Shown one piece after another: positions 1-7,165 of a DNA stretch of 7,172 nucleotides (positions are counted from its first letter, which is position 1; each line of letters begins with the position of its first letter). The translations under genes and the position numbers were made by a program. The stretch covers positions 1 to 7,172 of the forward strand of contig JAOZPO010000072.1 in the NCBI GenBank assembly GCA_029932715.1. Direction: 5' to 3'. Source of the DNA: Halobacteria archaeon (lineage in GTDB: Archaea; Halobacteriota; Syntropharchaeia; Alkanophagales; Methanospirareceae). Below the pieces are notes generated by a model that ran no database searches, had not been told where the DNA came from, and worked only from the letters and a program-made list of their open reading frames with translations.

Positions 1-62
1 TAAGACCGCAGTCGAGATTAGATTTGCTTGCTATTCGTGAGCTAGTGTGCGAAATGGGCTGA
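1..62 (+). CDS. 3' end of an archaeal P-loop ATPase gene (partial)
   Basis: Reading codons from position 3 gives a 19-residue tail, RPQSRLDLLAIRELVCEMG, ending at TGA 60-62. The bases at 1-2 would complete a codon ending in TA. I take this as the C-terminus of an archaeal ATPase of the ATPase_2 type. The PQS(R/K)LD(L/M)LA(I/M)R motif is familiar from that family's C-terminal end, from memory. A second version of the same motif occurs at 407-442, just behind an obvious N-terminus of the same family at 105. About 8 of 12 residues are identical between the two tails and the rest are conservative changes. Whether this upstream copy is intact cannot be told because its body lies outside the window. 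The fragment is short, so the call depends on the match between the two copies. Confidence 0.5.
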   Translation, partial: RPQSRLDLLAIRELVCEMG

Positions 63-91
63 TAAAATGAAGGAACGTTTAAAAATGAATA

Positions 92-97
92 AAGGAG
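92..97 (+). promoter_or_regulatory. Ribosome binding site of the ATPase remnant
   Basis: AAGGAG lies 7 nt before the ATG at 105, which is good Shine-Dalgarno spacing. It fixes that ATG as the start of the ATPase remnant. Translation initiation signals have survived even though the gene body has not. Confidence 0.65.
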
Positions 98-104
98 AAG
101 TTTT

Positions 105-445
105 ATGAAAAGAATAGAATACCACAACAGGGAAAAAGAAATAAAAGAAATAGCGAACATGCTTGAGCATGAGCTGTCATTGATAACCTTCATTTACGGA
201 CCGCTAAATAGCGGTAAAACGGAGTTGACGAGCTATATCGTGAAACAATTGCCCGAAGCTTATGCAAAAGCGATATTGAATGATTTAAAACTCATCAGTG
301 GGTTTCCTGTACCTCTAAACTTATTTGAGCAGATGCTTGAGCAGAAGGCGAGGAGCAGGGACGTGAAAATTGACGGTTTATTGATCCCTTAAGGAGAACG
401 GTATGACCACAATCGAAGCTGGATATGCTCGCTATGCGGAAGTAA
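105..445 (+). pseudogene. Truncated, frameshifted archaeal ATPase (ATPase_2 type)
   Basis: The ATG at 105 opens a 95-codon frame ending at TAA 390-392. Its start (FxNRExEI-like YHNREKEI, then LITFIYGPLNSGKT with Walker A at residues 32-39) is the N-terminus of the archaeal ATPase family, whose members are usually 350 residues or more. No Walker B, sensor or arginine-finger region follows, so the core of the ATPase domain is missing. In the frame two bases over, 374-445 reads RFIDPLRRTV-stop-PQSKLDMLAMRK-stop, which matches the C-terminal motif of the upstream copy at 3-62. The internal TGA at 404-406 stands where the other copy has AGA (Arg). Another TGA (371-373) lies in the same frame. The simplest reading is an internal deletion of at least about 200 codons plus a frameshift and point nonsense changes. 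The N-terminal 95 residues could still be translated but could not hydrolyse ATP normally. The intact family members are STAND-like P-loop ATPases of poorly known role. Confidence 0.75.
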
Positions 446-617
446 TGAAGGAGCTATAAATTTCAAATACAACATCCCGACAGATACTGGTTGAATTTAA
501 TCTCGAAATCTTTGATACTGCCTTTATCCAAAAGTTCTGATTTGTTCGTATAAGTAAATCTGAAAGTAACATTCGATAATCGCCTGTAACTATCTCCGCC
601 CGGTTTTTGCTATCCTT

Positions 618-1967
618 CTATGCTTCTTCATCTGTTGCCAGCATCTTCCGCACCATATCTCTCTTCCCACCCGCCGCTTCAACTGCCTTATCCACTTTCC
701 GTTTCATGACATCAAAATCCGCTTCCGTGCTTTCTCCTATTGCCTTCTTCACTGGCGTATACGCCGACTCACGGAACTTAGGCACAAACTCTCTTCTCTC
801 TCCTCCTATCACGATTTCCGCACCTTTACCTGTTTCAACCTTACCCACTTCTTCTATACGCACACCTTCACTGTCAACAACCCTTTTCACCTCTTCTGCC
901 ACTTCTTCCGGACAAATAACCAGCAAAGCATCCAGTGACACGCCCAAATAGTCTATGTCCTGCCGTTGCAGCAAACTAAGCACTTTCTCATTCACCAAAT
1001 TTCTTATCCTATCCTCAAAAAATACGAGCTTCACTGCTGCCACTTTTGCTATCTCGTTTGCATCACCACGCACGCCACCATTTGTGACATCGGTCATGAC
1101 ATGCACTTTTCGCACCATATCGGCATTGATAAGCGCATTACAAGCCCGCAGAAAATGTATGTTCATCGTTTCTTTCACTATCTCGTGTTCGCCATAATAC
1201 AATGCAGCAGTTGTGATTGTACCACCGCCCGCTCCTTCACTCATCAAGATTACATCACCTGCTTCTGCGCCTTCTCGCGATACAATATCTCCTGCTACAC
1301 CAACTGCACCCACACAGCCTGTCATCCGTTCGCCTATTACCACGTCTCCGCCTATTCGCAGTGTTGAACCCGTTACAAGCGGCACACCCGCAGCCTCTGA
1401 TACCGCAGAGATACCAGCAATGTGGTCGAATATCTTGCCCACGTCACCGTCATCTGCTACATGAATGTCTGATAGCATCGCAACAGGCACAGCACCTAAG
1501 ACATACACGTCTCGTAGCGCTGCACGTGCCACGTGAAACCCGGCAAGAAAAGGGAAATCGCTCAGGCGCGAGTGCATACCGTCCACGGTTACAACCACGA
1601 ATTTATCCTTATCCTCAGCCGGTAAACGCACCACTCCCGAATCACTCAGGCTTGATGAGTCCACTACGGCACCTGTGGCACCTATCAGCTTGCCTATCTG
1701 CTCATGCACATAGAAATCACCGGAACCTCGAGATCCCACACCAAGCTCGCCCATACTCACGCCGGCTGTGATTTCCGTGACTAACTCGTCTTTCAAGCCC
1801 AATGTTCGCTTGGATTCCTCTAATACCGCTTTTGCAAGCATGTCCGCGGATCGTTTCGTTATACGGGTACGTTTTATCTCTTCTATCCGTGTGCTCAGCT
1901 CTGTGATTATTTCTGCGTCAGATTCACCTGCTCTTAGTTTCCGTTTCGCAAATCCTTCAAGGTCCAT
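618..1967 (-). CDS. AIR synthase-related protein (HypE/SelD/PurM-like)
   Basis: This is a 449-residue protein of the PurM/HypE/SelD/ThiL ATP-dependent superfamily, cytoplasmic, with substrate unknown. I chose the ATG at 1967 over an in-frame TTG at 1997. The ATG has GAAAGGA 4 nt upstream and lies about 47 nt below a TATA box, while the TTG has its only purine tract almost touching it. An N-terminal charged helical segment (about 1-60) precedes the AIRS N-domain (VVVTVDGMHSR at 125-134; LGAVPVAMLSDIHVAD at 157-172; VTGSTLRIGGD at 198-208). The C-domain includes MTDVTNGGVRGDANEIA (291-307) and LGVSLDALLV (341-350). The tail is charged and ends ATDEEA with no cysteine. True HypE carbamoyl-transfer proteins end in a conserved Pro-Arg-Ile-Cys, so this is not an ordinary hydrogenase maturation HypE. 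SelD-type Cys/Sec near the N-terminus is absent too. It resembles the longer AIR-synthase-related proteins found in methanogens (COG1973-like, from memory). It lies downstream of the helicase on the same strand but has its own promoter. Family call is firm; function is not known. Confidence 0.85.
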   Translation of the reverse strand: MDLEGFAKRKLRAGESDAEIITELSTRIEEIKRTRITKRSADMLAKAVLEESKRTLGLKDELVTEITAGVSMGELGVGSRGSGDFYVHEQIGKLIGATGAVVDSSSLSDSGVVRLPAEDKDKFVVVTVDGMHSRLSDFPFLAGFHVARAALRDVYVLGAVPVAMLSDIHVADDGDVGKIFDHIAGISAVSEAAGVPLVTGSTLRIGGDVVIGERMTGCVGAVGVAGDIVSREGAEAGDVILMSEGAGGGTITTAALYYGEHEIVKETMNIHFLRACNALINADMVRKVHVMTDVTNGGVRGDANEIAKVAAVKLVFFEDRIRNLVNEKVLSLLQRQDIDYLGVSLDALLVICPEEVAEEVKRVVDSEGVRIEEVGKVETGKGAEIVIGGERREFVPKFRESAYTPVKKAIGESTEADFDVMKRKVDKAVEAAGGKRDMVRKMLATDEEA

Positions 1968-1971
1968 ATTT

Positions 1972-1978
1972 TCCTTTC
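1972..1978 (-). promoter_or_regulatory. Shine-Dalgarno site that decides the AIR synthase start
   Basis: On the minus strand this reads GAAAGGA, 4 nt before the ATG at 1967. It supports that ATG over the TTG 30 nt upstream. Confidence 0.5.
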
Positions 1979-2010
1979 GCTCTTCTGTTAGTTTCAAGTT
2001 CCTTTTTGTG

Positions 2011-2017
2011 ATATAAA
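2011..2017 (-). promoter_or_regulatory. TATA box for the AIR synthase-related gene
   Basis: The minus strand reads TTTATAT, a near-consensus archaeal TATA box, preceded by an A/T-rich GTTTAA. Its centre is about 47 nt upstream of the ATG at 1967. With initiation about 25 nt downstream of the box, transcripts would begin near 1988 and carry a short leader containing the GAAAGGA site. Transcripts starting there would exclude the TTG at 1997. Confidence 0.5.
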
Positions 2018-2116
2018 TTAAACGACATCCTGCTTCATCTTGTGATAGCTTTGAACTCCCTTTCCTGTCTGTCCTTGCGTGTAGCCATTACTTACAATCC
2101 AAATAACTTACCCGGT

Positions 2117-4126
2117 CTAAACCACCTGCTTGTACGCCCCTCTCTCCTTCGCCAACGCAATAAGCCTTTTATAGCACCCTTCACCCTCAAGCGTCTTAGA
2201 ATTACCTATTAGAACCAACTTCCGTTTCGCCCTCGTTATAGACACATTAAGCCGCCTCAAATCACTTAGAAAACCCATCTCTCCCAATTTATTGCTCCTA
2301 ACAAAAGACACAATAACCACCTCTTTCTCTCTACCCTGAAAACCATCTACCGTCTTTATCTCCAACCCGTCCACATGGAGCATAGCTCTAATAAGTGCAA
2401 CCTGCGCATTATAGGGCGATATAACAGCTATATCTTCGGGTTTTATTCCTATATCCAACAGCCCTTCGACAATTTCCATAACCAACTGCGCTTCGCCCTC
2501 GTTCTCCTTAGACGTTGCGCCTTTCTTTGTCTTATCCTCATATATCGCTCCGCCATCTACGGTATCAACAAACAGGAATGGTCTTTTATCCAGCACGAAA
2601 TCTACAATACTACCTTCTACGGGTGCCGGCATTGATTGCTGCAGTAAATCTTCCAGAGTGCGTCCCTTTATACTTCCTTCTGCCTTTAGCTTACCGTCAT
2701 AAAACTCTCTACTGGGGAATTCCGCTATCTCTTCGTTCATTCTATACTGAATTTCAAGCATAATTCTTATATCATCGCCGTGAATCTGCAGCAGCCGTTC
2801 AAACAAGCTCTTGCTCAGGCTGCCTCTTGCCGCTTCTTCGTTCAAAACCGTAGGTGGCAACTGCTTGTGGTCGCCAGCCATAATGAACCGCTTCGTCTTG
2901 AGCACGGGAATCAAAGCAGAAGGCTCTGTGGACTGCGTTGCTTCGTCAATAACAGCGAAATCGAACTTCTCGGTTCTTAATAACTCAGAGCCCACCGTGC
3001 TGTTTGTCGCACAAATAACTTCCGCATCGCCTATAATCCGTCTTATCGCTTTCTCTTCTAACCCACGTGCATCATCGAATAGTTTGTCTATCCGCTGTCT
3101 CAAGTCTATCCATTGCTTCATGCTCCCTATCTTCTTCTCCGGTATGCCCCGTGTTGTTTTACCCTCTGCTGCCAGCTTTAATATCTCTTCGTCACTTAAC
3201 CCGCGTCTCCATCGCATTTCAGGCATCGTGAAACTTTCCATACGCTCTTTTAGCTTATTTGCCTTCTCCCTGAAGGCTTGCGCATTTATATAATCTGCAT
3301 CTTCTTGCACTATATAATCCAGACTTCTCCGTCTTAACGATGGAATCACACGTGCGGGATGCCCTACCCTTACTATTTTCACTCCTATCTCGTCTAACCG
3401 CTCGACCATATTATCTACTGCCACATTGGAATCCGCAGCAGCCAAACCTCTGTAACCACGATCAACAAGTTGTGCTATAACTTCTATGCAGGTTATTGTC
3501 TTTCCCGTCCCCGGCGGTCCGTGAATAAGGAAGAAATCACGTGCCGCTAAACTTCTCAGTACCGCATTCCGCTGCCTATTGTTCAGGTCAGCATTAAAAA
3601 AATCTATCTCCTCTATTTCGCTGAACTCAGGATGCGCATTCCCAAGTAGTTTATCCTTTTTACCACGTGATAGTCTTTTAAACTTCTTTAATGCTTCCAG
3701 CATCCGTTGAAACGTGATGTCATTTACAAATAGGTCTATTCTCAGGTCTTTACGAAAAACAAAGCCAGGCGGCGCGTCATCAAACGCAACAGTGATTGTG
3801 TACGCGGTCTTCTCTGCTACTGTGCCCGTTGGATTATTATTATCCCACGGTGCTGTTCCTGCTTTACTCACCAGAACAAGGTCTCCAACTTCTATTTCGC
3901 TATCTGGTAGTACCCCTGCTGGTTTTCTGAACTTTACTATGTGCTTTCCACCCAATCCTAAGCCATGCGATTTGCCTTTCATCTTTAGAAACGCTCGTCC
4001 CTTCTCCTCCCTCTCTCGGCCACTTAATCTCTGCATCTCTTCCTCATGCAGTCTCATCTGCTCCTCTCGCTCTAACTGCACGAGTTTGCTGAAATGCCGC
4101 ACGTATTCGCTATCGTTCTGTTTCAT
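2117..4126 (-). CDS. Superfamily 1B helicase, archaeal Upf1/IGHMBP2 type
   Basis: This 669-residue ATP-dependent helicase resembles the archaeal branch of IGHMBP2/Upf1 (family TIGR00376, COG1112, from memory). Members of this superfamily translocate 5'-3' on single-stranded DNA or RNA. All core motifs are visible: Q motif LNNRQRNAV (181-189), Walker A GPPGTGKT (203-210), motif Ia AAADSNVAVDNM (229-240), Walker B variant DEAT (394-397), motif III GDHKQLPP (418-425), motif IV with QYRM (460-463), motif V VDGFQGRE (593-600) and motif VI NVSITRAKR (627-635). Residues 60-135 fit the beta-barrel 1B insertion of Upf1-like enzymes. Residues 250-370 are the charged helical region between motifs Ia and II. 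Residues 17-50 are strongly charged and probably coiled-coil. The ATG at 4126 has only a weak GGGG-type ribosome binding site. The gene is divergent from the tRNA thiolase. Catalytically it appears intact. Whether DNA or RNA is the real substrate cannot be read from the sequence. Confidence 0.93.
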   Translation of the reverse strand: MKQNDSEYVRHFSKLVQLEREEQMRLHEEEMQRLSGREREEKGRAFLKMKGKSHGLGLGGKHIVKFRKPAGVLPDSEIEVGDLVLVSKAGTAPWDNNNPTGTVAEKTAYTITVAFDDAPPGFVFRKDLRIDLFVNDITFQRMLEALKKFKRLSRGKKDKLLGNAHPEFSEIEEIDFFNADLNNRQRNAVLRSLAARDFFLIHGPPGTGKTITCIEVIAQLVDRGYRGLAAADSNVAVDNMVERLDEIGVKIVRVGHPARVIPSLRRRSLDYIVQEDADYINAQAFREKANKLKERMESFTMPEMRWRRGLSDEEILKLAAEGKTTRGIPEKKIGSMKQWIDLRQRIDKLFDDARGLEEKAIRRIIGDAEVICATNSTVGSELLRTEKFDFAVIDEATQSTEPSALIPVLKTKRFIMAGDHKQLPPTVLNEEAARGSLSKSLFERLLQIHGDDIRIMLEIQYRMNEEIAEFPSREFYDGKLKAEGSIKGRTLEDLLQQSMPAPVEGSIVDFVLDKRPFLFVDTVDGGAIYEDKTKKGATSKENEGEAQLVMEIVEGLLDIGIKPEDIAVISPYNAQVALIRAMLHVDGLEIKTVDGFQGREKEVVIVSFVRSNKLGEMGFLSDLRRLNVSITRAKRKLVLIGNSKTLEGEGCYKRLIALAKERGAYKQVV

Positions 4127-4168
4127 GCCTTAACCCCAAATAAATGATCAACACAGAAGAACTAATTG

Positions 4169-4174
4169 TATATA
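4169..4174. promoter_or_regulatory. Shared TATA element between helicase and thiolase genes
   Basis: The 87-bp gap between the two divergent starts contains a single clear TATA-like core, the self-complementary TATATA. It lies 40 nt before the thiolase ATG (4214) and 43 nt before the helicase ATG (4126). Both distances fit initiation about 25 nt downstream and a 15-20 nt leader. One element could direct TBP in both directions. The flanking bases do not clearly fix a BRE on one side, so direction is unresolved. Confidence 0.4.
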
Positions 4175-4213
4175 GCAAAGAAGAAGAAAAACATACATTA
4201 CAGCACAGAAGCA

Positions 4214-5125
4214 ATGACAGTGAGATGCAGTAAAGGAAACTGTAAGAATCCAGCAATTATTCATCAAAAATACTCAGGACTGCACTTATGCGAGAACCAT
4301 TTCCTCGATCATATCGAGCGTAAGGTGAAGAAAGAGATGCGGAAAGGAATGATGGTGGAGCGAGATGATAAGATAGCAGTGGCATTAAGCGGTGGAAAGG
4401 ACAGTTCCGCACTACTGTACATGCTAAACAAGGTCTTTTGCAACAGGAACGACTTACAATTCGTTGCGATCGCGGTGGATGAAGGCATAGAAGGGTTTAG
4501 ATCCTTTACACTGAATAATGCACGTAGAATTACAAAGCAATTGGAAATAAAGCTATTTACATTCTCTTTCGCCGAGGAGTTCGGATTTACGCTTGATGAT
4601 GTAGCATCGAAAGGGTTTGAGCAGGCTCCTTGTACTCCCTGTGGCGTCCTGAGAAGGAGAATACTGGATGAAAAGGCGCGAGAATTGGGGGCCACGAAGG
4701 TTGCTACTGCTCATAACCTGGACGATGAGGTTCAGAGTATCGTAATTAACTATATAAGAGGTGATATAGATAGATTGAGACGGTTGCGTGGTCGAAGGGA
4801 TGAGTTCATTCCCAGAATAAAGCCGTTAAGAACCATACTGGAGAAGGAAGTTGCGTTATATGCCATTGCAGTGGGTATTCCGATAACTACAATTCATTGT
4901 CCTTACGCCAAACTATCATACAGGTTCACGGTTAAGCGGATGCTGAATGTGTTTGAAATGAGACATCCGGGGACAAAATATTCGTTGATAAGGGGTTATG
5001 AGCGGCTATTGCAGCTATTACCTGATGAGCAGTTAAATAAGCAACTGTTACGCTGCGAACGTTGTGGTGAAGCTTCGGCAGCAGGGCTATGCAAGGCTTG
5101 CGAGCTAATCGCGAGGATGAAGTGA
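4214..5125 (+). CDS. ncsA: tRNA 2-thiolation enzyme, NcsA/TtuA (Ncs6/CTU1) family
   Basis: This 303-residue cytoplasmic PP-loop enzyme is of the type that activates the C2 oxygen of a tRNA uridine with ATP and replaces it with sulfur. In archaea the sulfur is typically delivered by a ubiquitin-like carrier or free sulfide. I chose ATG 4214 over the upstream TTG at 4166: the family's N-terminal zinc finger begins a few residues after this Met, and the TTG overlaps the TATA element. Visible are an N-terminal finger (C5, C10, C26, H29), the PP-loop SGGKDS (59-64), CTPC (C140, C143) plus C229 matching the three-cysteine ligand set of the [4Fe-4S] cluster in TtuA, HNLDDEVQS (167-175), and a C-terminal CxxC...CxxC finger (C281, C284, C293, C296). 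Length is typical. The first cysteine pair is spaced CX4C rather than the usual CX2C. It resembles TIGR00269 proteins, from memory. The exact tRNA position (wobble U34 or U54) cannot be fixed from sequence alone, so the symbol is by family. Confidence 0.88.
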   Translation: MTVRCSKGNCKNPAIIHQKYSGLHLCENHFLDHIERKVKKEMRKGMMVERDDKIAVALSGGKDSSALLYMLNKVFCNRNDLQFVAIAVDEGIEGFRSFTLNNARRITKQLEIKLFTFSFAEEFGFTLDDVASKGFEQAPCTPCGVLRRRILDEKARELGATKVATAHNLDDEVQSIVINYIRGDIDRLRRLRGRRDEFIPRIKPLRTILEKEVALYAIAVGIPITTIHCPYAKLSYRFTVKRMLNVFEMRHPGTKYSLIRGYERLLQLLPDEQLNKQLLRCERCGEASAAGLCKACELIARMK

Positions 5126-5233
5126 TATTCGTGTATTTGTTTGGCTAACTATACGATTACACAGATTTCCACGAGTAAACTTTTCTATCAAACAGTAAGT
5201 ACATTGCGGTTATCATCCTATTCTTAATACCAA

Positions 5234-7015
5234 TTACACTCTCTTATACCACTTAACCAGCCAAAAAAGGGCAAAAACGAGCACCAAAGTCAATGCCAGA
5301 TACACAATCCTCATTGCTGTACTTGTTCCCTCTTTACCAACCTTCTGTGGTCCACAGGCAGAAGCATTCCAGTCATAAAGGAATACCTGTTCGTAATAAC
5401 CTGCTATCTCCGCGTTCTCTACAATAACGCCAGCTTCTCGATTATAACCTGAATTCGCATTCCAGTTCAATGAACTAATAAGCACTTTATCGTTATCTAC
5501 AATCAAGCCTTTATTGTGCACTTTCGCCAGCCCCAAGGACTTCAAATCCGCTAATCGCGCTTCTAAGCTCAAATTAGCCACTGTTGACTTCTCGTTCAAC
5601 CACGAAACGAGTTCATCATTATTATTCGCTCCCTCAAGATATTTAGAATCCAGCAGTACTTTCACCTCACATCCCCTTCGTGCCGCTTCTATAATAGCGG
5701 CAATGAATGGACTGACGTCTTCTCCCCAGACCCGTCTTGCTGCGAACTGTTGCACGTAGACACGCTCCTGGGCGTTGTTTATCATACCCAGTATTGTCTC
5801 GTCACACAAAGCAGAGTCAGGAGCTAAAACAGGAACCACGGTAGACTTGCTGTTAACTGCTAACGGCACGAAGACCGGTACATAAGAGCCTTGCAGTACC
5901 TTGCGAGTTATGGAACAACTTCCTGTCTCTGTTGAATATACAGTACCACGCCGGAAATCATCTGCAAATACCGCTTTGAAGTAATTCGCTATTGCCTCGT
6001 CCCTTATCACGATACCCCAACCACGGTTACCAAAAGAGTTATCAAGCGGAACGCCCGTGCGTTTCCAGTTCTCTGACATCAAAATCGTTTTCTTGCCGTC
6101 TATGATCGCATATTTAGCATGGTTTATGTACGGATCATCAGAGAACCGAACTTCTCCGCATCGTTCCTTTATTCGCGCGCCAATGCACAACTCATCATCA
6201 CTAATGCCACCAACTGGAGCACCATCAAGAAGCAACTGCACCTTCACACCACGGTTTAAAGCATCTAAAACGAGCTCCATAAGCTCTGGATTCGTGAACT
6301 CGTACACATTGATAAACAAAGAAGAAGAAGCATTCGCTATCTCATGCTGCAAGATAGCGAAACTGCAATCCGGGGATACGAACGCAGTAGCCATACCGGA
6401 AATAGAGAACGCTTCGGGTGCGTGATAGCAAGCGTCAAAGAATAGAATGACCCAGTCGTCTGCGGTATCGCTATCTCCATTCCCTTTACGTTTGAGTATC
6501 ATACCTTCTCGTGGCTTTTTCATTGGCTTACCGTGCCAGCCCACACCCTTGTATGACGAATCACCGTATATCACGGCATCTACTACTTTTCCACGCACGT
6601 CTTGCAGAATCACTTCGTCACCTCTATTGCTCAGAGCAAATGCTTTTCCTGCTTGTTGCATATTGGCGACTTCCGGATTAGAATCTGCGTCATATTCAAA
6701 CTCAGGTGTTACGCTGCTTCTTTGTTCTACGAATGCCGATGCGTTTCTCGTCACGTATAATGTATCACCGGGTGCAATGCGGAACGACGGGAAGATGATT
6801 TTACCTTCTTTATCTGTAATGCTCCAACCTTCGAGCTTTATTGAACGTGTGCAAGGATTGGTGATTGCCACGTATTCGTCCTGCTCTTGTGCTGTGTTCG
6901 GATAGACTTCGGTTATTATCAAACTGTGCGGTGTGGAATAGGGGGCAACGGCGTGAAAAAGCGCGCATAGAGCTACAACTGCGAATATAAGTGCTGCAAC
7001 TGCTTTTACGTTCAT
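5234..7015 (-). CDS. Surface-anchored lamin-tail/phospholipase D-like protein with two HKD motifs
   Basis: This is a 593-residue predicted exported protein. Residues 5-25 are a hydrophobic signal or anchor segment. Residues about 31-150 form a lamin-tail domain (ITEVYPN, EYVAITNP, LEGWSITDKEGK, IAPGDTLYVTRN, LSNRGDEVIL, VVDAVIYG), an Ig-like fold often found on exported prokaryotic nucleases. Two phospholipase D-type half-domains follow. HKD motif 1 is H299-x-K301-x4-D306 with SEN at 314-316; motif 2 is H500-x-K502-x4-D507 with SSLN at 514-517. Both are complete, so the enzyme should be an active phosphodiesterase: nuclease, phospholipase or transferase. Residues 568-588 are a transmembrane helix followed by KWYKRV, which suggests the tail lies in the cytoplasm and the catalytic part outside. 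Ten cysteines, most in the exterior part, could form disulfides. No ribosome binding site precedes the ATG at 7015, which suggests a leaderless transcript. It converges on the thiolase gene with a 108-bp gap. An external nuclease is more likely than a lipase given the lamin-tail partner, but this is inference. Confidence 0.87.
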   Translation of the reverse strand: MNVKAVAALIFAVVALCALFHAVAPYSTPHSLIITEVYPNTAQEQDEYVAITNPCTRSIKLEGWSITDKEGKIIFPSFRIAPGDTLYVTRNASAFVEQRSSVTPEFEYDADSNPEVANMQQAGKAFALSNRGDEVILQDVRGKVVDAVIYGDSSYKGVGWHGKPMKKPREGMILKRKGNGDSDTADDWVILFFDACYHAPEAFSISGMATAFVSPDCSFAILQHEIANASSSLFINVYEFTNPELMELVLDALNRGVKVQLLLDGAPVGGISDDELCIGARIKERCGEVRFSDDPYINHAKYAIIDGKKTILMSENWKRTGVPLDNSFGNRGWGIVIRDEAIANYFKAVFADDFRRGTVYSTETGSCSITRKVLQGSYVPVFVPLAVNSKSTVVPVLAPDSALCDETILGMINNAQERVYVQQFAARRVWGEDVSPFIAAIIEAARRGCEVKVLLDSKYLEGANNNDELVSWLNEKSTVANLSLEARLADLKSLGLAKVHNKGLIVDNDKVLISSLNWNANSGYNREAGVIVENAEIAGYYEQVFLYDWNASACGPQKVGKEGTSTAMRIVYLALTLVLVFALFWLVKWYKRV

Positions 7016-7028
7016 CTGTATAATACAC

Positions 7029-7038
7029 TATATTTATT
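7029..7038 (-). promoter_or_regulatory. Likely TATA box of the lamin-tail/PLD gene
   Basis: On the minus strand this reads AATAAATATA, ending about 14 nt before the ATG at 7015. With no Shine-Dalgarno site between it and the start, it fits a leaderless or nearly leaderless archaeal promoter, although the spacing is slightly short. Confidence 0.35.
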
Positions 7039-7156
7039 TGGCTAAAACTGGAGTGGCATTTGGCATGATGCAGAAATAGTATAACTATGGAAACGAATGT
7101 TTTAAAACTTTCAAGATTACTGACTGACATAAATATGATTGAAAAAAATACTAATG

Positions 7157-7165
7157 TTTTATATA
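7157..7165 (+). promoter_or_regulatory. TATA box for a gene beyond the window's right edge
   Basis: TTTTATATA, preceded by an A-rich stretch (GAAAAAAATA at 7141-7150), is a strong archaeal TATA match. It lies 142 bp upstream of the divergent lamin-tail/PLD start and probably drives a rightward gene that begins after the window. A leftward role is possible, but it is far from the PLD start. Confidence 0.35.

Noticed and set aside
67..108. 13-codon leader-like frame with an ATGA overlap onto the ATPase remnant
   Set aside because: It is too short to judge, has no Shine-Dalgarno site of its own and contains the Shine-Dalgarno site of the next gene, so the overlap is probably chance.
371..391. 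Residues KIDGLLI at the end of the 95-residue frame as a join to the family's mid-region
   Set aside because: It resembles a mid-region motif of the family from memory, but the overlapping other frame (RFIDPLRRTV...PQSKLD) gives a longer match, backed by the copy at 3-62, so a frameshift explains the segment better.
403..459. 18-codon frame MTTIEAGYARYAEVMKEL with AAGGAG upstream
   Set aside because: The same bases encode, in another frame, the recognisable ATPase C-terminal motif PQSKLDMLAMRK. The small frame is best explained as a by-product of that, and the AAGGAG as the former Leu-Arg-Arg codons.
432..572. 46-codon minus-strand frame in the convergent gap
   Set aside because: It has no recognisable motif or ribosome binding site, and overlaps the ATPase C-terminal remnant at one end.
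603..607. T5 run as a rightward terminator for the ATPase remnant
   Set aside because: It is a single short T run without a hairpin. Archaeal termination can use T tracts, but five Ts are too few to call.
2035..2088. 17-codon minus-strand frame MATRKDRQEREFKAITR between helicase and AIR synthase genes
   Set aside because: It is very short, lacks a clear ribosome binding site and matches nothing I recognise. It could be a small peptide or noise, and nothing in the sequence decides.
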